Shown here: positions 52,301 through 63,093 of the stretch, piece after piece
How the letters are laid out: every line of letters begins with the position of its first letter
Numbering within the stretch: the stretch's first letter is position 1
Source: Gemmatimonas phototrophica
Lineage (GTDB): Bacteria; Gemmatimonadota; Gemmatimonadetes; Gemmatimonadales; Gemmatimonadaceae
Assembly (NCBI GenBank): GCA_945869195.1
Contig: CAMBNV010000007.1
Span: forward strand, 62,001-126,000
Length of the DNA stretch: 64,000 nucleotides
Direction of reading: 5' to 3'
The notes under the pieces: generated by a model
The model's input: the letters and a program-made list of their open reading frames with translations, nothing else
Database searches by the model: none
Told to the model about the DNA's origin: nothing
Program-made: the position numbers and the translations under genes

Positions 52301-53253
52301 GCCGTCACCTCACGCTCGGTCCCGGGCGCGAGTTTGACGCCGTGCGCGACCTGCTTGCGCGCTGGGGCACGGCCGCAACTGGCGTGGGCGACGACGCCGC
52401 GGTGCTCGACGTGCCCACGGGCTCGCGGCTCGTGGTGAGCACGGACAGTAGCGTGGAGGAGGTGCACTTCAGGGCCGAATGGCTCACGCCCGAGGAGATC
52501 GGTTGGCGCGCCACGATGGCGGCGCTCTCCGATCTCGCGGCGATGGGGGCCACGCCACTCGGTGTGCTGCTGGCGCTCACGGTGCCGGTGCGGTGGCGAG
52601 GCTCGCTCGGTGCAGTCGCCGAGGGAGTCGGTGCAGCCGTGCGCGCGCAGGGCGCGGCGATCGTGGGGGGTGACGTGACCGATGGTGACCGTCTCGCGCT
52701 CACGATCACGGTGCTCGGACATGCGCCGCAGCCACTGTCGCGCGCCGGCGCGCGCGCGGGAGACACGCTCTATCTGACCGGTGCGCTGGGCGGACCGGGG
52801 GCAGCGCTCGCCGCCTGGATGAGCGGTGGTGTACCGAATGCGGCGGCGCGAGCGCGGTTCGCCCACCCCGAGGCGCGGATCGCGGCGGGGCAGTGGCTCG
52901 CCGGGCACGGGGCGACGGCCGCGATCGACCTGAGCGATGGGTTGAGCGGGGATGTGGCACATCTCGCCCACGCGAGCGGGATGCGCTGCACGATCGCGCT
53001 CGACGCCGTCCCGTGCGTCGCTGGTGTGAGCGCGCTCGAGGCGCTCGTGAGCGGTGAGGAGTACGAGTTATTGGTCGCCGCCCCGTCACTCGACGTGAAC
53101 GCTTTCTCGGCGGCGCATGGCGGTCTGGCCCTCACGGCTATCGGTCAGGTGCAGGCCCCTGCGTTCGGCCGCGGTGCCGAGGTGGTGGGAGAGCAGGGCG
53201 GCGTACGCGTAGAGCTCCCCCGCGCCCATGATCACTTCGCGTCGGTGCGGTGA
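52297..53253 (+). CDS. thiL: Thiamine-monophosphate kinase
   Basis: ThiL phosphorylates thiamine monophosphate to the active cofactor thiamine pyrophosphate. The 318-residue PurM-fold product shows VGDDAAVLDVPTGSRLVVSTDSSVEEVHF, GWRATMAALSDLAAMGATPLGVLLAL, GGDVTDGDRLALTITVLG and the AAIDLSDGLSGDVAHLAHAS motif. The start is a GTG. It is followed by an acyltransferase gene at 1 base. Confidence 0.95.
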   Translation: MSRHLTLGPGREFDAVRDLLARWGTAATGVGDDAAVLDVPTGSRLVVSTDSSVEEVHFRAEWLTPEEIGWRATMAALSDLAAMGATPLGVLLALTVPVRWRGSLGAVAEGVGAAVRAQGAAIVGGDVTDGDRLALTITVLGHAPQPLSRAGARAGDTLYLTGALGGPGAALAAWMSGGVPNAAARARFAHPEARIAAGQWLAGHGATAAIDLSDGLSGDVAHLAHASGMRCTIALDAVPCVAGVSALEALVSGEEYELLVAAPSLDVNAFSAAHGGLALTAIGQVQAPAFGRGAEVVGEQGGVRVELPRAHDHFASVR

Positions 53254-53254
53254 G

Positions 53255-54004
53255 ATGATCGCCACGCTGCGCGCCGTAGTGGTCGGACTCAATGCCGTCG
53301 TCTCGACGACGCTGTTCGGGGGGATCGTGCTGCTCTCGGCACTCTTCCGTCTGAAGGATCACCCGGGGTCGCCGTACGCCTGGTGCCCTAAGTATTGGGG
53401 GCTCACGCACCTCTGGGTCGGCGGCGTACGCGTGATTGAACATGACGCGCATCATAAGGTGGGCCCGCGCCACATCTTCGTCGCCAACCATCTCAGCAAC
53501 TTCGACGTTTTTGCGCTCGCGGCCATGCTGCCGTGGATCAAGTTCGTTGCCAAGGCCGAGCTCTTTCGCGTGCCACTCCTCGGGCCGGCGATGGCGCGCG
53601 CTGGGATGATCCCGGTGGAGCGCGCGAACCGCAAGTCGGCGTTCGCCAGCTACACCGAGGCCACCGAGCGGATCCGCCGTGGGGCGTCGGTCGGCGTCTA
53701 TCCCGAAGGGACGCGCGGCGATGCCTACCCGCTGCGTCCATTCAAAAAAGGACCGTTCGTCCTCGCGATCCAGGCGCAGGCGCCGGTCGTTCCGGTGCTC
53801 GTCTACGGCGCGCTCGAACGACAGCGCAAGGGAGCCTTCAAGGTGTATCCTGGCACGATTCACATGCATTATCTCCCGGCGATCCCGACCGAGGGACTCG
53901 ACTACGAGGCTCGCGACGCGATCGCCCGCCAAGCATACGACGCGATGGCGGCCTGTTTGCAGCGGGAGTACGGCATCGCCTCTCCGCCGTTTCGGGGCGG
54001 CTGA
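53255..54004 (+). CDS. plsC: 1-acyl-sn-glycerol-3-phosphate acyltransferase (PlsC-like)
   Basis: This 249-residue membrane-associated enzyme attaches the second acyl chain of phosphatidic acid. The NHxxxD-type motif is FVANHLSNFDVF, the substrate motif is VGVYPEGTRG, and motif III region reads GPFVLAIQAQAPVVPVLVYG. The hydrophobic N-terminus acts as membrane anchor. An in-frame ATG at 53228 would overlap thiL by 26 bases; the ATG at 53255 is preferred because it starts right after the thiL stop. Confidence 0.92.
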   Translation: MIATLRAVVVGLNAVVSTTLFGGIVLLSALFRLKDHPGSPYAWCPKYWGLTHLWVGGVRVIEHDAHHKVGPRHIFVANHLSNFDVFALAAMLPWIKFVAKAELFRVPLLGPAMARAGMIPVERANRKSAFASYTEATERIRRGASVGVYPEGTRGDAYPLRPFKKGPFVLAIQAQAPVVPVLVYGALERQRKGAFKVYPGTIHMHYLPAIPTEGLDYEARDAIARQAYDAMAACLQREYGIASPPFRGG

Positions 54005-54012
54005 GCCGTTAA

Positions 54013-55383
<1,371 letters not shown>

Positions 55384-55397
55384 GTCGGAGCGCACCC

Positions 55398-55769
55398 GTG
55401 GCCGCGCAGCAGTCGGGTAGAGCTGGGGCGGGGAAACCGAGAGGCCGTCGTAGTCCCGGCGCGCCGCTGACCAATAAGCAGATCGTGGGTCGCGTGGCGA
55501 TGGTGTGCTTTGCGTTCGCGGTCCTGGCGTTCGCCGTGCAGGGCGGGGAGTATGGCACGACCGACCTGCTGCGACAGCGTAGGCAGTTAGCGCGTGAGCA
55601 GACGGTCGTCGACTCGCTGGAAAAATCGGTGCGGTTACTCCAGCAGGTGAAAAAGTCAGTTGAGAGCGATCCCGTGACGCAGGAACGGATCGCCCGGGAG
55701 GAGTTCGGGATGGTGAAGGGGGAAAAAGAGATCCTGTACCGGTTCACCTCGCCGGCGGATTCATTGTAA
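55398..55769 (+). CDS. FtsB/DivIC-like septum formation initiator
   Basis: The 123-residue product starts at a GTG, has a basic cytosolic N-terminus, one transmembrane helix (VAMVCFAFAVLAFAV, about 33-47) and a coiled coil (LRQRRQLAREQTVVDSLEKSVRLLQQVKKSVESD), ending with ERIAREEFGMVKGEKEILYRF, the conserved C-terminal block of the FtsB/DivIC family that bridges FtsQ and FtsL in the division complex. Its place after eno matches the eno-ftsB order seen widely. Confidence 0.93.
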   Translation: MAAQQSGRAGAGKPRGRRSPGAPLTNKQIVGRVAMVCFAFAVLAFAVQGGEYGTTDLLRQRRQLAREQTVVDSLEKSVRLLQQVKKSVESDPVTQERIAREEFGMVKGEKEILYRFTSPADSL

Positions 55770-55806
55770 TAGCCGGAGGGCGCCGGCGGAGACTTGCGGT
55801 CCCCGC

Positions 55807-55834
55807 TTGTGGTTTTCGAGTTTGTGCCTATTAT
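55807..55834 (+). promoter_or_regulatory. Promoter candidate for tRNA-fMet
   Basis: TTGTGG (55807-55812) and TATTAT (55829-55834) are 16 bases apart, and the -10 ends 12 bases before the tRNA start at 55847. Confidence 0.55.
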
Positions 55835-55846
55835 TCGACTCACTGA

Positions 55847-55920
<74 letters not shown>

Positions 55921-55930
55921 CTGGTTCGAA

Positions 55931-55972
55931 CAGCTGGGCACTCCATTCGTGGAGTGCCCAGCTGTCGTTTTG
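55931..55972 (+). terminator. Rho-independent terminator after tRNA-fMet
   Basis: A perfect 15-bp stem (cagctgggcactcca and tggagtgcccagctg) with a TTCG tetraloop is followed by tcgttttg. It begins 10 bases after the tRNA. Confidence 0.92.
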
Positions 55973-55977
55973 TGGGG

Positions 55978-56006
55978 TTGGAAGCTGGCTATCGTGTCTT
56001 TATCTT
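55978..56006 (+). promoter_or_regulatory. Promoter candidate for tRNA-Met
   Basis: TTGGAA (55978-55983), 17 bases, then TATCTT (56001-56006), ending 13 bases before the tRNA at 56020. Confidence 0.6.
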
Positions 56007-56019
56007 ACGAGATTCGCGC

Positions 56020-56093
56020 GGCTGGGTAGCTCAGCTGGTTAGAGCACGGCACTCATAATGCCGGGGTCGCGGGTTCGAGTCCCGCCCCAGCTA
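56020..56093 (+). tRNA. Elongator tRNA-Met (anticodon CAT)
   Basis: The 74-base sequence has a GGCTGGG acceptor, anticodon stem ggcac.../...tgcc with loop CTCATAA, and GGTTCGAGTCC T-arm. It matches elongator tRNA-Met more closely than tRNA-Ile2(CAT) by my recollection of E. coli sequences, but confirmation needs a model. Confidence 0.9.
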
Positions 56094-56099
56094 CTTCCC

Positions 56100-56146
56100 G
56101 AAGTCCCCGTGGCCCAATGGGTTGCGGGGGCTTTGGCGTTTTGAAC
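56100..56146 (+). terminator. Terminator candidate after tRNA-Met
   Basis: The arms agtccccgtggccc and gggttgcgggggct pair with a few G-T wobbles around a 3-base loop, followed by ttggcgtttt. It lies between the tRNA and the convergent TonB receptor gene. Confidence 0.6.
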
Positions 56147-56158
56147 CGTCCGTGCGCG

Positions 56159-58336
56159 TTAGTGCGCTCGCGGCCACCGGAGGCGCACCGCCACGTTCGC
56201 CAGAAAGCCCTCGAGTGGAGCCCAGACATCGGTCGTCCACCGGCCACCCACCGCGGGAGCGGGGCGCACCAACGGCTGATATTTCGTCTGCCGCACGTCG
56301 AGGAAGTTCTCGAAGTTGGCGACGATTTCCACCTGCCCGAACTGTCGCATCGCGAGCGCCATTGTGTAGAAATAGGGCTCGGAACGGCTCAGATACGGGT
56401 TATCGTCCAGCACTTGCGGCCCGTAGTAGATCGCTTCGATGCCGATCCGATACACCCCCGGCTTCTCGAGCATCAGGTCACCACCAATCCGGTGGCGGTT
56501 GAGCAGCGGCATCGGTTCGCGTTGGTCGGTCTCGGCGTCGGTCTTCGAGCCACGCGCGTACCCGTACGTGAGCAAAAACTTGTGGTCGCCAAATCGCCAG
56601 ATCGCTGCGGCTTCGGTGCCACCCACGCGGGTCGTGCCCGCGGCGTTCCGCAACGCACCAGACCGCGACGGACCGCCTAGGTCGACGAGTTGGAGGGCCC
56701 CTTCGATCGACGAGGTGTAGCCAGTCACCAGCAGCTCGGCGCCAAGTACGCGGCCGTTGATGTCGAGCATCGCCCCGACGCTGTGCTCAGCGGTGAGGGT
56801 GCTGGGCTGAATGGCGCGAAGTCCAATTGCTTCGATCTCCTCGGTCATCGACGCGGGGGCGGCGAAGCCGGTGCCGCCGCTGAGCCGCACGGACCAGTCC
56901 GCGGCTGGGCGTACCAGAAGCGCGAGCCGCTCCGTCATCGCCAAGCCGGCAGTTGCGTGTACATCCCCACGGATGCTGGCCGAGACCGTGACGGGGCCGA
57001 TGTCGCGATCACCGGTCATGAAGAGCCCAGGGGTCACCCAGGCGTGGTCGAAGGTCGCGTTCAGCGTGTTGTGGTAGGCGTCCGTCTGAACGGCCGCGCC
57101 CAAGACCAGCGCGCCGCCCTCGGACTTTGTCACCCGCGTGAGCTCGGCGAATCCAGTCGAGATGCGATCCCGCTCGATCGGGCCGGCGCCGAATCGCCGT
57201 TCGCGGCCATTCGTCGAGAGCGCCAGCCGGACGGCGAGATGTGCAGAGTCGCCCCGCGGCAGGCGCAACGTGAGGCCCGCGTCGGCACGTTGACCAGTCA
57301 ATCCCTCGCGAAACGGCAATCCATCAGGAGCGAGGGCGTTGTGCATGGTGCCCCCCTGGCGGTCGTCGAAGCCGTAGCCCGCCGTCACAAAGAGCGTGCG
57401 TCCGCTGGCGTCGCTTCCGGAGTAGCGGGGACGGACGCCCCAGCGCCGGCCGCGCGCCTGATCGCCCCAGCCATCGCCGTCGGGGTCGGCCGCGCTCTGC
57501 ATGGTGCCCGACACGAGCAGCGAGATCCCCGACCGTTCGGAGAGCCGCCGACTCAGCCAGGTGGCGGCGTCGGTGACTCCCATCGTCCGGCGGTTGAGCA
57601 GAAACTCGTTCTGCCCCGTCGGTGCCTTGGAGATCAGGTTGATCACGCCGCCGAGCGCCTGACCACCGTAGAGCGCCGACGCGGCGCCCTTGATCAGTTC
57701 TACGCGTTTGAGGTCGACAGGCGAGATGTCCAGGGGCCCGAGCGCGCTCGCGGCCCCGCCATAGAGCGGAAGGCCATCAGCGAGCATCGCGGTGTACTGC
57801 CCGGGGAGGCCAAGAATCCGGACGCTTCCGGTCCCCAGCGATGGCGACGCGGCTTGGACACGTACGCCGGGCGTCTCGTTCAGCAGCATCGTGATGCCGC
57901 TCGGCGCCATCAGCGTGTTCTCGTCGACCTCCATCTCGTCGATCACCTCCACGCGGAGCGGAGTCTCGCCTGCCAGACGTTCGGTGCGCGCGGCGGTGAT
58001 GATGACCTCCTCCATCGCGATCATCTCCGCCATCGCGACGTCGATGCTCACCGCGATCGTGCTGTCGGCGATCACGGTGATGGTGACGCGCTTGGGGAGG
58101 TAGCCGATGCGGGCCACCACCAGTGTGCGCCGCCCCGCCGGGAGGACGAGGCGCGCCCGGCCGTTGGCCTCGGTGGAGGCGCTGCGCCCGTCGGAGCGGA
58201 CGAGCGCGCCTGCGACAGGCCCCATCGACTCCTGCACCGTCACGGTGACGGTTCCCGAGTCGGGCCGCTGTGCCTTGAGCGGTGAGAGAACGAACAGCAG
58301 GAGCAGCACGAGGGTGAGGCAGCGACAAGTCTTCAT
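56159..58336 (-). CDS. TonB-dependent receptor
   Basis: The 725-residue outer-membrane receptor has a signal peptide of about 22 residues (LTLVLLLLFVLSPLKAQ), an N-terminal carboxypeptidase-regulatory-like domain (VQESMGPVAGALVRSDG), a plug domain (NETPGVRVQAASPSLGTGSVRILGLPGQYTAMLADGLPLYGGAAS and VELIKGAASALYGGQALGGVINLISK), and a barrel that ends FLANVAVRLRWPRAH without the usual terminal aromatic. The plug resembles metal or cobalamin receptors, ligand unknown. The ATG at 58336 starts the signal peptide; the frame upstream is not used. It is divergent from the creatininase-family gene by 120 bases. Confidence 0.9.
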   Translation of the reverse strand: MKTCRCLTLVLLLLFVLSPLKAQRPDSGTVTVTVQESMGPVAGALVRSDGRSASTEANGRARLVLPAGRRTLVVARIGYLPKRVTITVIADSTIAVSIDVAMAEMIAMEEVIITAARTERLAGETPLRVEVIDEMEVDENTLMAPSGITMLLNETPGVRVQAASPSLGTGSVRILGLPGQYTAMLADGLPLYGGAASALGPLDISPVDLKRVELIKGAASALYGGQALGGVINLISKAPTGQNEFLLNRRTMGVTDAATWLSRRLSERSGISLLVSGTMQSAADPDGDGWGDQARGRRWGVRPRYSGSDASGRTLFVTAGYGFDDRQGGTMHNALAPDGLPFREGLTGQRADAGLTLRLPRGDSAHLAVRLALSTNGRERRFGAGPIERDRISTGFAELTRVTKSEGGALVLGAAVQTDAYHNTLNATFDHAWVTPGLFMTGDRDIGPVTVSASIRGDVHATAGLAMTERLALLVRPAADWSVRLSGGTGFAAPASMTEEIEAIGLRAIQPSTLTAEHSVGAMLDINGRVLGAELLVTGYTSSIEGALQLVDLGGPSRSGALRNAAGTTRVGGTEAAAIWRFGDHKFLLTYGYARGSKTDAETDQREPMPLLNRHRIGGDLMLEKPGVYRIGIEAIYYGPQVLDDNPYLSRSEPYFYTMALAMRQFGQVEIVANFENFLDVRQTKYQPLVRPAPAVGGRWTTDVWAPLEGFLANVAVRLRWPRAH

Positions 58337-58456
58337 GACACGAACGGTAACCGCATATGGTGCGCAGTCGAGAGGGGTGGCCACCACACGCCTGTCAGGG
58401 TTTCACGACGGGCACGGAACGCGACGGGCGCGCGCACGCGATAGCTTTCGCCTCTC

Positions 58457-59227
58457 ATGACCTCCCGCCCCTGGATCCTCGCCGAACAGTCGCTCCCCGC
58501 CGTGCGCGCGGCGGCGTATCAGGTGGCCCTGCTCCCGTGGGGCGCGACCGAGGCGCACAACCTGCACCTCCCCTATGGGACCGACACCATCGAGTGCGAG
58601 GCGCTCGCGTCGGAATCGGCACGACGAGCGTGGGACCGCGGTGCGCGTGTCGCCGTGCTCCCCACCGTGCCGTTTGGCGTCAACACCACGCAGCTCGACA
58701 TCCCCTTTACGCTCAACATGAATCCCTCCACCCAGCTCGCGCTCCTCAGCGATCTGGTGTCGGCGCTTGAAGGGCAGGGGATTCGCAAGCTCGTGATCTT
58801 CAATGGGCATGGTGGGAATGACTTCCGGGCGATCATCCGGGAGCTGCAGCCGCGTACGCGCGTCTTTCTTTGCACCCTGAACTGGTGGCAGGTCGTCGAT
58901 GGGCGCACTTTTTTCAGCGAGCCGGGCGATCATGCGGGCGAGCTCGAAACGAGCGTGATGCAGCAGCTCGTGCCGGGGTTGGTGCGGCCGCTCAGTGACG
59001 CCGGCGATGGACGCGCGCGCGCCTGGCGCATCGCGGCCTTGCGCGAGGGGTGGGCGTGGGCGCCACGCCAGTGGACCCGGGTCACGGACGACACGGGGAT
59101 TGGTGATCCGCGCCATGCGACGCCAGAGCGCGGCGCGCGGTTTATCGAGGCCGTCTGCGAGCAGGTCGCGGGCTTTCTCGCGGAGCTTTCCACGGCGGAC
59201 ATCGACGACCTGTACGCGCCACTATGA
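58457..59227 (+). CDS. Creatininase-family amidohydrolase
   Basis: The 256-residue product belongs to the creatininase fold: [21 protein letters not shown] carries the metal-binding Glu/His/Asp set, and [11 protein letters not shown] follows at about residue 114. Members cleave cyclic or formamide bonds (creatinine, FAPy in MftE/ArfB). The exact substrate is undetermined. A TAGCTT sequence lies 9 bases before the ATG with no Shine-Dalgarno. It overlaps the DUF2132 gene by 4 bases. Confidence 0.92.
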   Translation: MTSRPWILAEQSLPAVRAAAYQVALLPWGATEAHNLHLPYGTDTIECEALASESARRAWDRGARVAVLPTVPFGVNTTQLDIPFTLNMNPSTQLALLSDLVSALEGQGIRKLVIFNGHGGNDFRAIIRELQPRTRVFLCTLNWWQVVDGRTFFSEPGDHAGELETSVMQQLVPGLVRPLSDAGDGRARAWRIAALREGWAWAPRQWTRVTDDTGIGDPRHATPERGARFIEAVCEQVAGFLAELSTADIDDLYAPL

Positions 59228-59472
59228 ACATCCCCCCCGCCCAGCCCCGGAACCCGCTCCAGGGCATCACACTCGAACGGATACTCAACGAACTCGTCGA
59301 GCATCTCGGGTGGACGGAGATGGCGGACGAGGTGCGGATCGCCTGTTTCACGAGCGATCCCAGTGTCTCGTCGAGTCTGAAGTTCCTCCGCAAGACGCCG
59401 TGGGCACGGAAAAAAGTCGAGTCGCTGTACCTGGATTACCGCGCCGACTGGAGTAGCCTGAACGAGCGGTAG
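59224..59472 (+). CDS. VF530/DUF2132-family small protein
   Basis: The 82-residue protein is a clear VF530 (DUF2132) member: [63 protein letters not shown], including the conserved [18 protein letters not shown] block. The fold is a small DNA-binding-like helical domain of unknown role. It is coupled to the creatininase-family gene by an overlap. Confidence 0.93.
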   Translation: MNIPPAQPRNPLQGITLERILNELVEHLGWTEMADEVRIACFTSDPSVSSSLKFLRKTPWARKKVESLYLDYRADWSSLNER

Positions 59473-59492
59473 GTCTCTTTATCCTCACGCCA

Positions 59493-61250
59493 ATGCGACG
59501 CACGAGCTTCCTCTTCGTTCCGGTGGCGCTGCTGCTGTCCGCGGTGCCGAATCAGGCGCGCATACCGCAACAGGACGTCCCTGACCTGATCCTGCATCAC
59601 GGCCGCATCATCACGGTCGACGCGCAGGACCGCGTCGCCGAGGCGATCGCCATCCGCGGCAATCGGATCATCGCGGTGGGGAGTAATGCCACCGTGCTTT
59701 CGCTGGCCGGTGCGGCCACGCGGCGCATCGATCTCGGCGGCCGTGCGGTCACGCCGGGGCTGCTCGACGCGCATGCGCACTTTAGCGGAGGCGCGACTGA
59801 CCGCTACTTCCTGCTCGACGTGAGTTACCCCGCGGTCACGAGCATCGCCGACATCGTGGAGGCGGTGCGCGCTCGCGCGGCGACGCGACCGCCGGGGTCG
59901 TTCATCGCAGGCGCTGGGTGGGACGAGGGGAAGTTCACTGAAGGGCGACTGATCGTCGCTGCCGATCTCGATCCGGCCTCGCCGTTGCATCCGGTGGTCC
60001 TCACGAACACGACGGGCCACTATGTGGTCGCGAACAGCGTCGCGTTGCGGTTGGCGCATATCACGCGCGAAACGCCTGACCCGCCGAACGGGACGATCGA
60101 TCGGGGGGCGGATGGTACGCCGACCGGTGTGCTCAAGGAGTCGGCGCAGGATCTCGTGCAGCGCCTGATCCCGCCGTTCACCCCGGCGCAGGAAGAGGAG
60201 GCGATGCGCGCACTGGTGCGCGACTTCAACGCGGAGGGGATGACGGGCTTCAAGGAGCCAGGCGTCTCCGGCACGACCTTCGACACCTACCGCCGGCTCG
60301 CCGCCGACGGGGCGCTCCCCCTGCGCGTCTTCGTGCTCTTCTCGGGCGGGCGCACCGAGGCAGAGGCTGCCCAGTTGATCGCCGCGCGCGCGGCGCAGTC
60401 GCGGCCGTACGAGTCGACCGGTGATGACCATGTGATCGCCGGGGGAGTGAAGCTCTTTGCTGACGGCTCTGGCGGGGCGCGAACGGCCTGGCTCTACAAT
60501 GAGTGGAACGCAGGGTTCACGGGCCTTGATACGGGAAACCGTGGCTACCCTGCGCTCGATCCCGACACGCTGCGCCGGCTGATCACCCTGTACCACGCGG
60601 CCGGCATGCATGTGAGTACGCACGCGATCGGTGACCGGACGATCGACTGGGTGGTGGACAGTTACAGCGAGGCGTTGCGGGAGCGTCCCACACCGGGCCT
60701 GCGGCACGGGATCATCCATGCGAATATCCCGACAGATCACGCCCTCAACGCGATGGCACGGCTGCAGCGCGAGTTCGACGCGGGGTATCCGGAGCCGAGT
60801 GCGAGCTTTCATTGGTGGATTGGCGATAACTATGCCGGCAACTTCGGTCCGCTCCGCTCCACGCGCCTCAATCCGTTCGGCACGTTCAAGCGGAAAGGGA
60901 TCATCTGGGCGAATGGCTCGGACTTTCCCGTGACGCCCTTTCCGGCGCGGCATGGGATCTGGGCTTCGGTCGCGCGCACGACGATCCTCGAGCGCTACGC
61001 TGGCGATCCGTTCGGTCGGTCCGAGGCGGTGGATGTACGGACGGCGCTTCGGTCGGCGACGATCTGGGCCGCGCACCAGCTCTTCCTGGAGAAAAAGATC
61101 GGGTCGCTCGAGGTAGGAAAACTCGCCGACCTGGCGGTCTGGGACCGCGATCCCTACACCGTCGAGACCTCGGCGCTGCAGGCGATGCGCTGCCTGCTCA
61201 CGGTCTTTGATGGCACCGTGGTCTACCGGGCGCCGGGCGGGCCGTTCTAA
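59493..61250 (+). CDS. YtcJ-like amidohydrolase
   Basis: This 585-residue metal-dependent hydrolase starts with a short signal-like hydrophobic stretch (FLFVPVALLLSAVPNQARI). The amidohydrolase motifs follow: DLILHHGRIITVDAQDRVAEAIAIRGNRIIAVG, GLLDAHAHFSGG (metal histidines), KLFADGSGGARTAWL, and the C-terminal KIGSLEVGKLADLAVWDRDPY. The sequence matches the YtcJ/exoenzyme-regulatory group of amidohydrolases. It is probably exported. Substrate unknown. Confidence 0.93.
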   Translation: MRRTSFLFVPVALLLSAVPNQARIPQQDVPDLILHHGRIITVDAQDRVAEAIAIRGNRIIAVGSNATVLSLAGAATRRIDLGGRAVTPGLLDAHAHFSGGATDRYFLLDVSYPAVTSIADIVEAVRARAATRPPGSFIAGAGWDEGKFTEGRLIVAADLDPASPLHPVVLTNTTGHYVVANSVALRLAHITRETPDPPNGTIDRGADGTPTGVLKESAQDLVQRLIPPFTPAQEEEAMRALVRDFNAEGMTGFKEPGVSGTTFDTYRRLAADGALPLRVFVLFSGGRTEAEAAQLIAARAAQSRPYESTGDDHVIAGGVKLFADGSGGARTAWLYNEWNAGFTGLDTGNRGYPALDPDTLRRLITLYHAAGMHVSTHAIGDRTIDWVVDSYSEALRERPTPGLRHGIIHANIPTDHALNAMARLQREFDAGYPEPSASFHWWIGDNYAGNFGPLRSTRLNPFGTFKRKGIIWANGSDFPVTPFPARHGIWASVARTTILERYAGDPFGRSEAVDVRTALRSATIWAAHQLFLEKKIGSLEVGKLADLAVWDRDPYTVETSALQAMRCLLTVFDGTVVYRAPGGPF

Positions 61251-61297
61251 CGAGGGGAGACCCGGCGCGATCGCGATGATTCACCACCCCGTTCCCC

Positions 61298-62965
61298 CTA
61301 AGGCACGGCCTTCACGGCACAGCTGCCGTCGGTGCCGCGCAGCTGTGGGTATGCGACGCCGAGCTGGGCGAGGTAGGTGGGGTACTTGGTGGCATCGTAG
61401 TAGAATGGCCGCATCTGCTCGCGAAACGTGCCGAGAATATTCCCGTTGAGATCGATGGCCGGACGGTCCTGTGGCCGCACGAACGACTCGTATTTCACCT
61501 CCTTGGTCTGCACGTCGCGGTAGTACGACCAGGCGTCGGTGACGAGCTGCGGCTGGGTGAGCACGTCGTACATCGTGAGGGCGAGCGCTTTTGCGCCCGC
61601 GGTGGCGCCCTTGTGCGCGACCGGCGTCGCCATCGCGATCGCATCGGCCCAGTTGTGTCCTGGCGTGCCCGGCACATTGCTCGGGTAGAAGAGCTGCACG
61701 GTCGGCACCGCCCAGCTCACATCACCGATGTCGTCTGAGCCTCCTCCCTTGCGCTCCGACTCGCTCGGCGGTGCTTGCAGACCTCGCACCACGGTGGCGA
61801 GTCCGGTCTCCGGTTGATTCATCTCCTTCTGGATCGCTCGGGCAAAGGTGATGTCGTCGTTGCTCCAGGCGGGCATCCCCGCTCGCTGGATGTTCGCCGC
61901 CATCGCCTCGGCGACGGGCCGATTGAAATGCGGGGGCCAGGCTGCGCCCATCACGCGCACACTCGCCAGGCGCGTGCCGCTCATCATCGCCGCACCCTGC
62001 GCGACGGAATCGGCCATCGCCCACATGCCGCGAATGCGCGGCGCATCGAGCTCGCGGAGGAAGTACCAGACCGAGGCGGTCGCGGGAACGACGTTGGGCT
62101 GGTCGCCGCCGTCGCGAATCACGTAATGCGAGCGGGTCTCGGTCCGCAGGTGCTCGCGTCGAAAGTTCCAGCCCACGTTCATGAGCTCTACGGCGTCGAG
62201 CGCACTCCGCCCGCGCCAGGGCGCGCCGGCCGCATGCGCCGTGGTGCCTTCGAACGAATACAGCAACGAGACGAGCCCACTGTACTCGTTTGGCGCGCCC
62301 CACGGCGTGGAGAAGTCATCGCTGACGTGTGTAAAGAAATTCACGTCCACGTCCTTGAAGAGCCCAGCCGCAGTGAAGAAGGCCTTGGTGCCGAGCTGCT
62401 CTTCGGCGACGCCCGGCCAGATCTTGATCGTCCCCGGGAGCTTCTGTGCGATCATGAGCTCTTTGACCGCGAGCGCCGCGGTGACGACGACGGCCTGACC
62501 AGAGTTATGTCCCTCGCCATGCCCCGGTGCGCCGGGAATAAACGGTTCGCGGCACGCAAGTCCGGGCACCTGCGATGCTTGTGGGATTGCGTCAATGTCG
62601 GAGCCGACGGCGATGACCGGCTTGCCCGTCCCCCAGGTGGCGACCCAGGCGGTCGGAATGCCAGCGTAGTTCTCCTCGACCGTGAACCCTTCGCGCCGCA
62701 ACAGCGCGACCAGGTATCGCGACGTCTCGACTTCTTGGAAGCCGAGCTCGCCGTACGAGAAGATCTGGTCGTTGATCTCCTGCGTGAGCTTGGCTCGTGC
62801 ATCCACGTCGGCGATGAGGGCGCGCTTGGCCGCTTCGGTGCGCGGGTTAGGCGCGGCGGGCCGCGGTGCCGGGCTGCGCTGCGCCGCCACCGTGGTTGCG
62901 AGCAGCGGGAGGAGGAGTGCGGCGCGGATGGCGCGGCGAGGAGCGGACGGCAGAAGGAGTCGCAT
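61298..62965 (-). CDS. M20 amidohydrolase, AbgB-like, exported
   Basis: The 555-residue product has a signal peptide (RAALLLPLLATTVAAQ, about 28 residues) and an M20-type dinuclear zinc hydrolase: VIAVGSDIDAIPQASQVPG, GHGEGHNSGQAVVVTAALAVKELM, WPGVAEEQLGTKAFF, and a dimerisation lid domain. It resembles aminobenzoyl-glutamate utilisation protein B and related amidases. The ATG at 62965 begins the signal peptide; the reading frame upstream crosses the intergenic repeat. It is convergent with the amidohydrolase gene. Confidence 0.92.
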   Translation of the reverse strand: MRLLLPSAPRRAIRAALLLPLLATTVAAQRSPAPRPAAPNPRTEAAKRALIADVDARAKLTQEINDQIFSYGELGFQEVETSRYLVALLRREGFTVEENYAGIPTAWVATWGTGKPVIAVGSDIDAIPQASQVPGLACREPFIPGAPGHGEGHNSGQAVVVTAALAVKELMIAQKLPGTIKIWPGVAEEQLGTKAFFTAAGLFKDVDVNFFTHVSDDFSTPWGAPNEYSGLVSLLYSFEGTTAHAAGAPWRGRSALDAVELMNVGWNFRREHLRTETRSHYVIRDGGDQPNVVPATASVWYFLRELDAPRIRGMWAMADSVAQGAAMMSGTRLASVRVMGAAWPPHFNRPVAEAMAANIQRAGMPAWSNDDITFARAIQKEMNQPETGLATVVRGLQAPPSESERKGGGSDDIGDVSWAVPTVQLFYPSNVPGTPGHNWADAIAMATPVAHKGATAGAKALALTMYDVLTQPQLVTDAWSYYRDVQTKEVKYESFVRPQDRPAIDLNGNILGTFREQMRPFYYDATKYPTYLAQLGVAYPQLRGTDGSCAVKAVP

Positions 62966-63029
62966 GGTGCAAACTTGGCCACATACGTCGGGTGAGGGAA
63001 GCGCGGGCGATGCCACCCGACCCGGCGGC

Positions 63030-63065
63030 CTCGCGCGAAGGCCCTCGCGCGAAGGCCCTCGCGGT
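63030..63065 (+). repeat. 14-bp intergenic tandem repeat
   Basis: Two exact copies of ctcgcgcgaaggcc (63030-63043 and 63044-63057) are followed by a half copy, between the divergent M20 and NagX-like genes. The gap of 128 bases should also hold both promoters. Confidence 0.8.
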
Positions 63066-63093
63066 AGGGGACCGAGCGCGCGAACTTGTCGGC

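Noticed and set aside
56690-58285. Long plus-strand open frame antisense to the second TonB receptor
   Set aside because: Arginine/glycine-rich with no motifs; shadow of the receptor frame.
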